From JAHJRN01 sp043805355 (lineage in GTDB: Bacteria > Patescibacteriota > Patescibacteriia > 2-12-FULL-60-25): DNA of 5,117 nt. Positions within the stretch are counted from its first letter, which is position 1; every line of letters begins with the position of its first letter. Positions 1 to 5,117 of this stretch are shown here, piece after piece. Where the stretch lies: NCBI GenBank assembly GCA_043805355.1, contig JAZDIB010000088.1, forward strand, positions 1-5,117. Reading direction: 5' to 3'. Below the pieces are notes generated by a model. That model worked only from the letters and a program-made list of their open reading frames with translations. It was not told where the DNA came from and did not search any database. Position numbers and translations under genes: made by a program.

Positions 1-1016
1 AAATTGTCGTCATACGCCGGAAGCGACGCCACCGCGAGGATGGACCCGTCTCGCGGATCCATGACCACGGCCGCACCGCGCGTGACCTTGGCGCGTTCGA
101 GGCCGACCTTCAACGCCGCGTCGACACGTTCCTGCAGCGGCAGGCTGATGGTCAGCGTGAGGTCTTCGCCGTCGACCGGTTCGCGGACGCCGACGATGGC
201 CGTCACGCGATGCCGGGAATCCACTTCATAGGCCCGCTCCCCCGGCGTGCCGCGAAGGACGCTCTCGTACGACGCCTCGACACCGGTCTTGCCGATGAGA
301 TCGCTCTGCCGATACCCCTGCTCGCGACGCGCTGCCAGCTCTCCTTGCGTGATGCCGGAGACGTATCCGAGGATATGCGAGAGGCTCAGCGTCTCCACGG
401 TCTCCGGATACCGGCGTTTGCTCCCGACAGCGACGTCGATGGCCGGCGCATCCGCCGCGAGGATCTTCACGGCAAGGGCGCGTTCGTACTGGACATCGCG
501 CTTCAGGACGGTCGTATCGTCCGGATCTGTCGATGACGCAAAAATGTGTTCGATATCATCGACCCTCATACCGATGGCCAGACCCACCTGTCCGAGCAGC
601 TCCGTCCGGCTGTTCTGGTCCGTCGGCAGGAGGCGCTCGATGGCGTGGACGTCGAACGACGGGATGTTTTCCGCGAGGACCAGACCGTCGCGGTCCCGGA
701 TGATGCCGCGGCGCGAGGGCAGGACCTCGTAGCGGAGCCGATTCCGTTCCGCGAGCGCCTGATAGTTCTCTCCCTGGATGACCTGCATCCAGAACGCGCG
801 CAGGAGCAGGACGCTGATGATGGCGATGGCCGCGAACACGAGGATCCGGAAACGACCGCCCGGGATCGCGACGCCTAGGAAGAACGGCCGATCCTTGATG
901 TGCGTGATCTCATCCTCATACATTACCTCATGCGAGACGGTCTCGTTGGCGGAGATGTCGACCGCGAGGTCATACGACCCTTCGGTCCGCCATTTGAACG
1001 GGTCAGAGGTCGTCAT
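1..1016 (-). CDS. mrdA: Penicillin-binding protein 2 (peptidoglycan transpeptidase), N-terminal part, cut by the window edge
   Basis: A class B penicillin-binding protein that cross-links side-wall peptidoglycan as the transpeptidase of the rod-shape elongasome. I translated 338 codons without a stop; the frame runs off the left edge. Visible parts: a cytosolic N-terminus of about 55 residues; one membrane anchor at about 57-76 (RILVFAAIAIISVLLL); the start of the PBP dimerisation domain with SRRGIIRDRDGLVLAEN at 101-117; IGKTGVEASYESVLRG at 241-256, matching the family GKxGlExxYe..LrG motif; and AAVVMDPRDGSILAVASLP at 315-333, the entry to the transpeptidase domain. The catalytic SxxK, SxN and KTG motifs should lie outside the window, so activity cannot be judged here. 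The start is placed at ATG 1016, overlapping mreD by 14 bases. An in-frame ATG at 1031 would add MDIAD; an in-frame TGA lies a few codons above that. Neither start has a clear Shine-Dalgarno. Position after mreD supports PBP2 rather than the division enzyme PBP3. Confidence 0.93.
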   Translation of the reverse strand, partial: MTTSDPFKWRTEGSYDLAVDISANETVSHEVMYEDEITHIKDRPFFLGVAIPGGRFRILVFAAIAIISVLLLRAFWMQVIQGENYQALAERNRLRYEVLPSRRGIIRDRDGLVLAENIPSFDVHAIERLLPTDQNSRTELLGQVGLAIGMRVDDIEHIFASSTDPDDTTVLKRDVQYERALAVKILAADAPAIDVAVGSKRRYPETVETLSLSHILGYVSGITQGELAARREQGYRQSDLIGKTGVEASYESVLRGTPGERAYEVDSRHRVTAIVGVREPVDGEDLTLTISLPLQERVDAALKVGLERAKVTRGAAVVMDPRDGSILAVASLPAYDDN

Positions 1017-1542
1017 ATCCGCGATATCCATGCGGCGCCGTCACGAGGAACCGCTTGGTGAAGGACGCGATGACGATGAACGCCACGGTCACGATAGAGA
1101 CATCCCACACGACGGTGAGGAGCAGGTCCCCGAACGGCTCGATGGGCATACGCGCCTGGAACAGGAGGGAGGAGACAGCGGACGCGGCGCGATGCACGAT
1201 CCATTCCACGACGCGGCCGAGCGTCATGAGCATGGCCGTCGCATAGACCGAGCGGTTCGTCAGCACCGACAGCGACGCTAAGGAAATCAAGGCGACCGTC
1301 AGCATCAGACGCGCGAACGAGAATGGCGAGGGGCCGATAGCGTACAGGTCGAGCATCAGGCCACCGAGGGCAGCCCAGACCATGCCGGCGCGCGGCCTCC
1401 CGAGCACCACGAACAGGACCGCCACCGGCAGGACCGGACGGATGTCCCGCCACGGCGACGGCAGGATGGTCGAGAACGTGGCTTCGCCCAATCCGGCGAG
1501 AAGCGCCCCGATCACGATAAGGACCCATCTTTGCCAGCTCAT
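1003..1542 (-). CDS. mreD: Rod shape-determining protein MreD
   Basis: A 179-residue integral membrane protein, close to the usual MreD length of about 160-180. MreD is the multi-pass membrane partner of MreC in the elongasome and acts in the cytoplasmic membrane. About five or six hydrophobic segments are visible: roughly 5-22, 37-49, 52-68, 78-96, 98-116 and 141-162. The stretch GGLMLDLYAIGPSPF (60-74) corresponds to the family's conserved G-G-L-x-x-D motif, with Asp at 65, and is the best sequence evidence because MreD is otherwise poorly conserved. The start ATG at 1542 overlaps the mreC stop codon in an ATGA arrangement and is preceded by a purine-rich ribosome binding site within mreC. 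The stop overlaps the start of the PBP2 gene. The hydrophobic pattern, the motif and the position right after mreC make the call firm. Confidence 0.9.
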   Translation of the reverse strand: MSWQRWVLIVIGALLAGLGEATFSTILPSPWRDIRPVLPVAVLFVVLGRPRAGMVWAALGGLMLDLYAIGPSPFSFARLMLTVALISLASLSVLTNRSVYATAMLMTLGRVVEWIVHRAASAVSSLLFQARMPIEPFGDLLLTVVWDVSIVTVAFIVIASFTKRFLVTAPHGYRGYDDL

Positions 1543-2369
1543 GGTGCCCCTCCCTCCTTCGTCGGACGCAACGCTTCAGGCCGCAGGACGATAACGAGAT
1601 CGAGCCGGTCGACGTTCGCGAGTGGCTCCAGCGACGCGCTCTTGAACGGGTCGGTCGGCTTGCCATCCACGTCGTTCACGAGGCCGATGAGCAGGTTCGG
1701 CGGGATCTTCTCCTCGGTCCCGGCCGTGACGATCACATCATCGCGCTCGAGCGATTCCTGCTGCGGGACGAGCGTGAGGCGTGCGACGCGGTTGCCGCTT
1801 CCTTCGACTAGACCGAACAACCGCTCACGGCCAGGAGATGCCGCCGCGACGCGACTCGCTGTATCGGACACGAGCGTCACCGTCGCGATTCGTTCCTTCA
1901 GCGACGTGACCTTGCCGACGAAAATCCCTTCTTCCGCGACGACGGCCATCCCCTCCTCGACTCCATCCCGCGATCCGCGGTCGATGAGGATCGTCGCGTC
2001 GCGCGGATCGGCGCTTCGTGCAATGATGCGGGCCGGGACCGAATCGTAGCCCGACCGATCGAGAAATCCCGTCAGCGCGCGCAAGGACCGATTCTCCTCT
2101 TCGAGGGACCGCAGACGCACGTAATCGACAGCGAGCGCACCGAGACGCGCCTCGAGTTCCGTGTTCCTCTCTTCAAGTTCCTTGGCTTCCGGCGTCGCCA
2201 AGACCGTATCACGGATACCGGACCCGACCGCTGCGAACGCCCGTCCGACAGGAAGGGTCACGCTCCGCAAAAATCCTTCGACGGGCTGTAGGGCGCCGGC
2301 GACGCGCAGAAGCGCCACCCCGAAGATGATGGAGGTGACGATGACGGCAGCACGAGTCCTGGCCTTCAT
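1539..2369 (-). CDS. mreC: Rod shape-determining protein MreC
   Basis: A 276-residue bitopic membrane protein of typical MreC length. It sits in the cytoplasmic membrane with most of the chain outside, where the family binds and activates PBP2 and links it to MreB and MreD. The sequence shows a basic N-terminus (MKARTR), one membrane helix at about 8-26, a coiled coil at about 60-97 rich in Glu, Leu and Arg that would drive dimerisation, then the MreC beta domains. Family signatures include ILIDRGSRDGVEEGMAVV (127-144), GIFVGKV (148-154), LFGLVEGSG (184-192), DDVIVTAGTEEKIPPNLLIGLV (210-231) and LEPLANVDRLDLVIVL (247-262), near the C-terminus as usual. The short tail PTKEGGAP appears shaped by the mreD ribosome binding site encoded there. 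The gene starts 9 bases after the mreB coding region. A GAGGG lies only 3 bases before the ATG, too close for a good Shine-Dalgarno, so translation probably depends on coupling to mreB. Confidence 0.95.
   Translation of the reverse strand: MKARTRAAVIVTSIIFGVALLRVAGALQPVEGFLRSVTLPVGRAFAAVGSGIRDTVLATPEAKELEERNTELEARLGALAVDYVRLRSLEEENRSLRALTGFLDRSGYDSVPARIIARSADPRDATILIDRGSRDGVEEGMAVVAEEGIFVGKVTSLKERIATVTLVSDTASRVAAASPGRERLFGLVEGSGNRVARLTLVPQQESLERDDVIVTAGTEEKIPPNLLIGLVNDVDGKPTDPFKSASLEPLANVDRLDLVIVLRPEALRPTKEGGAP
1549..1559 (-). promoter_or_regulatory. Strong ribosome binding site for mreD, inside the mreC 3' end
   Basis: Read on the minus strand, this run is AAGGAGGGAGG. It carries two overlapping GGAGG cores, at 1553-1557 and 1549-1553, the nearer one 6 bases from the mreD ATG. 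It encodes part of the last MreC residues (KEGG). It fixes the mreD start and, with the ATGA stop/start overlap, suggests that ribosomes ending mreC reinitiate directly on mreD. It is the only textbook-strength Shine-Dalgarno I see in the window. Confidence 0.75.
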
Positions 2370-2378
2370 ACGCCCTCA

Positions 2379-3425
2379 TCACTTCATCCGGTCGGTCATG
2401 GGCAACGCGACGTCCTTCAGGAGTTTCCGATCCTCGTTCAGGAGACCACAGCCGCGGACCACGGCAGAAAGCGGTTCGTCCGCGATACGGACCGTAACGC
2501 CCGTCCCCTCGGAGATGGCCCTGTCGATGCCGCGCAGGAGGGAGCCGCCGCCCGACATGAGGATGCCGTGGCGGTAGATATCCGCGACAAGCTCGGGCGG
2601 CGTGATTTCCAGGATGGATTTGATGTTCTCGATGATGGCCTTCACGGCGCGAGCCAGCGCCTCACGGACCTGACCGTCGTTCACCATGATTTCGCGCGGG
2701 AGGCCCGACAGCAGGTCGCGGCCGCGCATGGGCACGTCCGACGGCGTCTCCTGCGCGATGGCGGAACCGACCGCGAGCTTCACGTCCTCCGCCACGCGTT
2801 CACCGAGCAGCATATTGAAGACGTCGCGCGCGTACTGGACGACGCTGCGGTTCATCTCGTCTCCGGCGATGGGGATGGACTTGGCCGTGACGACGCCGTT
2901 CAGCGAGATGACCGCGATCTCGGTCGTCCCGCCGCCGATGTCCACGATCATGCTCCCGACAGGATCGGAGATGGGAAGACCGACCCCGATGGCTGCGGCC
3001 ATAGGCTCTTCCACGACATGCACCTCGTGCGCACCGGCGGACATCACGGCGTCGGCGACGGCTTTGCGTTCCACCTCGGTGACGTCGAGCGGGACGCCGA
3101 TGACGACGCGCGGGCGCGGCACGAACGCCGAACTCTCGCGATGCACCTTCTCGAAGAAATACCGGAGCATCTTCTCGGTCACCTCGAAGTCCGCGATGAT
3201 GCCGCGTTGGAGCGGACGCGTGACTAGGACGTGCGGCGGCGTCTTGCCGAGCATGGCCTTAGCTTCGTGTCCGACCGCGAGGATCTGTCCGTTCCGCTGA
3301 TTGACCGCGACGAACGACGACTCGTCGATGACGATGCCGCGGCCTTTCGCGTAGATCATGGTGTTCGCGGTGCCGAGGTCGACACCGAGATCCTTGGAGA
3401 AACGTGACGTGAGGGCACCGAACAT
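2379..3425 (-). CDS. mreB: Rod shape-determining protein MreB (bacterial actin)
   Basis: A 348-residue actin-fold ATPase, full length for MreB. It forms membrane-bound filaments that organise side-wall peptidoglycan synthesis. The N-terminus MFGALTSRFS resembles the short amphipathic membrane-binding segment of many MreBs. The phosphate 1 loop is DLGTANT (16-22); RPRVVIGVPLDVTEVERKAV (104-122) and VVEEPMAAAIG (137-147) match the family; the phosphate 2 loop is VDIGGGTTEIAV (161-172); GDEMNRSVVQYARD (188-201) and LLGERVAEDVK (206-216) correspond to the GDEmD..i and iGErTAE regions; and the adenosine motif is GILMSGGGSLLRGID (287-301). Asn replaces the usual Asp in GDEMD (residue 192), and ESSFVAVN replaces the common EPSvVAiN; both look tolerable. 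The gene ends in tandem TGA codons (2379-2381, then 2376-2378). It heads a mreB-mreC-mreD-mrdA unit and has the only sizeable upstream gap in the window, with a promoter-like sequence. Confidence 0.98.
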   Translation of the reverse strand: MFGALTSRFSKDLGVDLGTANTMIYAKGRGIVIDESSFVAVNQRNGQILAVGHEAKAMLGKTPPHVLVTRPLQRGIIADFEVTEKMLRYFFEKVHRESSAFVPRPRVVIGVPLDVTEVERKAVADAVMSAGAHEVHVVEEPMAAAIGVGLPISDPVGSMIVDIGGGTTEIAVISLNGVVTAKSIPIAGDEMNRSVVQYARDVFNMLLGERVAEDVKLAVGSAIAQETPSDVPMRGRDLLSGLPREIMVNDGQVREALARAVKAIIENIKSILEITPPELVADIYRHGILMSGGGSLLRGIDRAISEGTGVTVRIADEPLSAVVRGCGLLNEDRKLLKDVALPMTDRMK

Positions 3426-3433
3426 ACGGCCCT

Positions 3434-3463
3434 ATCTTAGGCACGACGTCCACCTCGCGACAA
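3434..3463 (-). promoter_or_regulatory. Candidate promoter for the mreBCD-mrdA unit
   Basis: On the minus strand, TTGTCG (3458-3463) and TAAGAT (3434-3439) are separated by 18 bases. Each matches the housekeeping -35 and -10 consensus at 4 of 6 positions, including the most conserved TA...T of the -10. The -10 ends only 8 bases before the mreB ATG, so a normal start site would fall at or within a base or two of the ATG, giving a leaderless message. No good Shine-Dalgarno lies before mreB, which fits. In a GC-rich sequence this is suggestive, not proven. Confidence 0.4.
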
Positions 3464-3490
3464 GAGGACGATGATGAACAACATGGGTAT

Positions 3491-3880
3491 TCAAGAGCGT
3501 CTCGCCTCCTCCTTCACGAGGAACGCGTACTCGATGACGCTTACGACGACGATAAGAGCGAGGAACGTCCACCAACGGAGCCAACCGGAAGCCGAACAGA
3601 TGAGCGCGACGACCGCCATGGCCGCCAGGAAGACCGCATGACGGAATGAGATGCGGACTTCACGACTCACGAGGTCGCGGCGGCCGAGGATTACCACCCG
3701 ATAGCCGACACCGGCGATGGTCAGGAGACCGACGAGGGACATGAGCAGGGTCAGGTAGAACATCACGAAGCCGATCGCCGGCGCTTCCTGCGGGTTCGTG
3801 CTCCAGACGACGAACGCCCACGCGCCCATCGCCATCAGGGTCGCGGCGCTCATGAGCGCCATGTACATCCGAAAGGTCAT
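3491..3880 (-). CDS. Uncharacterised four-helix membrane protein
   Basis: A small integral membrane protein of 129 residues from ATG 3880; a TTG at 3886 would add two residues. Four hydrophobic segments are visible, at about 8-27, 35-60, 81-99 and 102-122 (ATG numbering). A basic, polar loop between helices 2 and 3 (GRRDLVSREVRISFRH) and a charged tail (KEEARRS) suggest both ends and this loop face the cytoplasm. The segment VRISFRHAVFLAAM followed by a small-residue stretch and GWLRWWTFLALIVVVSVIEYAFLV resembles, from memory, a membrane family common in Candidate Phyla Radiation bacteria with no known function; I cannot confirm this without a search. No catalytic motif is seen. It lies 31 bases after the DUF721 gene and 65 before mreB, in the same direction. 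ATG 3880 is preferred because an extended -10-like element sits just upstream and the TTG start lacks a ribosome binding site. A role with the cell-wall genes is only a neighbourhood guess. Confidence 0.85.
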   Translation of the reverse strand: MTFRMYMALMSAATLMAMGAWAFVVWSTNPQEAPAIGFVMFYLTLLMSLVGLLTIAGVGYRVVILGRRDLVSREVRISFRHAVFLAAMAVVALICSASGWLRWWTFLALIVVVSVIEYAFLVKEEARRS

Positions 3881-3887
3881 GGCCAAG

Positions 3888-3896
3888 ATGATACCA
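3888..3896 (-). promoter_or_regulatory. Extended -10-like element before the small membrane protein gene
   Basis: The minus strand reads TGGTATCAT: a TGn extension joined to TATCAT, which matches TATAAT at 5 of 6 positions. It ends 7 bases before the ATG at 3880. A weak -35-like TTCTGA (3912-3917, overlapping the DUF721 stop codon) lies 18 bases further upstream, but an extended -10 needs little -35. No Shine-Dalgarno precedes the gene. The placement would give a leaderless or nearly leaderless transcript and would let this gene, and perhaps mreB after it, be expressed apart from the nuclease-DUF721 pair. Confidence 0.4.
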
Positions 3897-3911
3897 CGGC
3901 GGACGGTGCCA

Positions 3912-4217
3912 TCAGAACCCCTTGGGGACCGCGCGGATGCGGACGACGGCGCGCTCCCCCACGGCGCGGTTGATGCCGTTCATAAGACGTGTCTCGTCCA
4001 TACGTAGCTCCTGCAGGGCGGGCGCAGAACGCACCTCAAGCTTCAGCTCCCCCTCCTTGAACGACACGGGACGGACGGATGCGGCCCGTTCCTCGCCCCA
4101 CAACCCCACGAGCGTCGGGAGAGCCGTCTCGAGGACGCGCCGCACACGCAACTGCGACGTCATCCCATGCGAGGCGACGACGGCCGGTAGGATGCGCTTG
4201 ATGGGTTCGAACGGCAT
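3912..4217 (-). CDS. DUF721 family protein (DciA-like domain)
   Basis: A 101-residue soluble protein made of a single DUF721 domain. It starts MPFEPIKRILPAVVASHG, the usual opening of the family, followed by a helix with RVLETALPTLVGLWGEERAASVRPVSFKEG (about 27-56), the core W-G-E-x-x-A and R-P pattern, then LKLEVRSAPALQELRMDETRLMNGINRAVGERAVVRIRAVP (58-98), giving the typical strand, alanine-rich turn, Q-E-L and N-x-x-x-G elements. In other bacteria DciA, which carries this domain, helps load the replicative helicase DnaB. Whether short, domain-only versions do so is not established, so no gene symbol is given. The ATG lies 2 bases after the nuclease TAG stop and has no clear Shine-Dalgarno, so translation is probably coupled to the upstream gene. 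That pairing with a DNA nuclease fits a role in DNA metabolism. Confidence 0.85.
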   Translation of the reverse strand: MPFEPIKRILPAVVASHGMTSQLRVRRVLETALPTLVGLWGEERAASVRPVSFKEGELKLEVRSAPALQELRMDETRLMNGINRAVGERAVVRIRAVPKGF

Positions 4218-4219
4218 AC

Positions 4220-5117
4220 CTACAGCTTACGATATTCACAGATGCCCTTGAAGTCGCAGAAGGCGCACGTGAACTTGGAGGCGTTCGGCGGGAACTTCGA
4301 GGCCAAGATGGCGTCCATCCGTTCCTGCAGGTCCGACGTGAAGCCTTCGATCTCGTCGCCGGCGAGCGGCTCCACCTCGACTTCGCTCCCGTCGCGAAGG
4401 TACGCGTACACGAGACGTCCGACGTTCAAGCCACGCGCGGCCATGGCAAGCTGGTAGATACGAAGCTGTTCCTTGTCCGACGCCTCCAGCTTCTCCTCGG
4501 CCTTGGGCGTCCCGGTCTTGTAGTCGATGAGGGTGACACGTCCGTCCGACAGGCAATCGATGCGATCCACACTGCCTCGGATGGAATGGTCCCCGATCTT
4601 CCAGTCGAACGCCTGTTCGAGCGCGAGGACCTCGGGCGGCGACGCGATCCACTGACTGCACAGACGCCGAATCGCGGCGCGTCCCTCGGCGTGGTATCTG
4701 TCGTACGTCGGGCGGTCAGGATACCAGAGATCGTTCTCGCTCCAGCGCGCCTCGAAGATGTCGGACGCCTCTTCGACCGTCACGCGGAACCCCTCGAGCG
4801 GCGCGGCCTCAGTCGGGATGGCGAAGAGACTGACCTGCGTCGCCAGCCCCCGGTCGCGGTGCAGGACCAGGACGTCGTGGAGCGTGAGGTGCATCGTCTG
4901 ACCGAAGCTCTTGTGGAACGAACCGAGGATGGGCACGCGGTAGACGTGCGCGAACTTGTACTGCAGCGGGCAGGAGCGGAACGCCGCGAGCTGCGTGAAC
5001 GAGAAGCGCCGCTTGATGGCTACGTAGTCGCGCAGGTCGCGTTCTGCCTCGCGGATGGGTTCTGCCGGGGCGAGCGACAGAACAGTCCCGCCCTCGACCG
5101 TCCCCATCTCGAGCGTG
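4220..5117 (-). CDS. RecB-family PD-(D/E)XK nuclease with iron-sulfur cysteines, probably the C-terminal part of a UvrD-type helicase-nuclease
   Basis: A DNA exonuclease module of the RecB/AddB/Cas4 type. An ATG lies at 5107, but the frame stays open to the window edge (TLE precedes it), so the true start is probably outside. Counting from that ATG: FSFTQLAAFRSCPLQYKFAHVYRVP (35-59) is the classic opening of the domain; FGQTMHLTLHD (68-78) holds the conserved His73; Glu164 in LALEQAF, Asp181 in GSVDRID and Asp195/Lys197 in LIDYKTG form the metal-binding catalytic core; Gln214-Tyr218 (QLRIY) is the QxxxY motif. Cys46 with Cys281, Cys284 and Cys290 (C-x2-C-x5-C near the C-terminus) matches the 4Fe-4S staple of AddB and Cas4 nucleases. 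All key residues are present, so it should be active. Likely job: processing DNA ends in recombinational repair. With about 298 residues visible it could be a free-standing nuclease, but the Ala/Pro/Glu-rich lead-in (residues 1-25) looks like a linker after a helicase C-terminus. DUF721 follows after 2 bases. Confidence 0.88.
   Translation of the reverse strand, partial: TLEMGTVEGGTVLSLAPAEPIREAERDLRDYVAIKRRFSFTQLAAFRSCPLQYKFAHVYRVPILGSFHKSFGQTMHLTLHDVLVLHRDRGLATQVSLFAIPTEAAPLEGFRVTVEEASDIFEARWSENDLWYPDRPTYDRYHAEGRAAIRRLCSQWIASPPEVLALEQAFDWKIGDHSIRGSVDRIDCLSDGRVTLIDYKTGTPKAEEKLEASDKEQLRIYQLAMAARGLNVGRLVYAYLRDGSEVEVEPLAGDEIEGFTSDLQERMDAILASKFPPNASKFTCAFCDFKGICEYRKL

Noticed and set aside
4..878. 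Several plus-strand open frames in the left part
   Set aside because: The minus strand here gives an uninterrupted PBP2 with family motifs; the plus frames overlap each other and have low-complexity, shadow-like compositions.
1013..1666. A 217-residue minus-strand frame overlapping mreD and the mreC end
   Set aside because: It is Arg- and Gly-rich in an alternate frame across two recognised genes, with no hydrophobic pattern or motif.
2568..3300. Long plus-strand open frames of about 200 residues opposite mreB
   Set aside because: They lie antisense to a clear MreB, are rich in Arg, Asp, His or Thr as expected for frames shadowing GC-rich genes, and show no domain pattern.
3448..3469. Imperfect inverted repeat (GTCC...GGAC) upstream of mreB, considered as a terminator or operator
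   Set aside because: The stem has a mismatch and a wobble pair and there is no following U-run. It overlaps the candidate -35, so an operator is possible but unsupported by any second copy.
3426..3490. A possible small gene or RNA in the 65-base gap before mreB
   Set aside because: The gap is too short, has no stable structure or coding signal, and is adequately explained as a promoter region.
4220..5107. Reading the nuclease as a CRISPR Cas4
   Set aside because: The cysteine and catalytic pattern is shared by Cas4 and AddB, but there is no cas gene or repeat array nearby and the frame continues off the edge, which fits a helicase-linked repair nuclease better.

Overview
This GC-rich window is a compact gene cluster read entirely from the minus strand. 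Running from high to low coordinates it holds: the C-terminal part of a RecB-family PD-(D/E)XK nuclease (probably the tail of a UvrD-type helicase-nuclease that starts outside the window), a short DUF721/DciA-like protein, an uncharacterised four-helix membrane protein, MreB, MreC, MreD, and the N-terminal two thirds or so of penicillin-binding protein 2 (PBP2), which runs off the left edge. Coding density is very high. The only gap of any size is 65 bases, in front of mreB. There is no stretch over 300 bases without a gene, and I see no RNA gene, mobile element, CRISPR array or convincing terminator.

Organism: a bacterium with a rod-shape elongation system (elongasome). The small genes, the short DUF721 protein, the form of the MreB sequence, the PBP2 with a long cytosolic N-terminus, and the particular small membrane protein together resemble Candidate Phyla Radiation (Patescibacteria) genomes, perhaps a GC-rich lineage near Uhrbacteria or Magasanikbacteria. 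This is inferred from remembered family resemblance, not from a search, and the phylum call is moderate confidence only.

Layout: 5117-4220 DNA repair nuclease; 4217-3912 DUF721; 3880-3491 membrane protein; 3425-2379 mreB; 2369-1539 mreC; 1542-1003 mreD; 1016 to below 1 mrdA (PBP2). The last four form a tight unit with gaps of 9, -4 and -14 bases, and are very likely cotranscribed. The nuclease and DUF721 genes are separated by 2 bases and are probably translationally coupled.

How the genes work together: MreB filaments on the inner membrane face, with MreC and MreD, position and activate PBP2, which cross-links new side-wall peptidoglycan with its partner RodA (not in the window, possibly further left). 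The two genes upstream belong to DNA metabolism (end processing or repair, and possibly helicase loading), so the window joins a DNA-metabolism pair to a shape cluster. The most useful leads are the unknown membrane protein at the junction and two promoter-like elements placed so close to start codons that leaderless mRNAs are plausible. I did not find a convincing wholly new system; this is mostly core genome.
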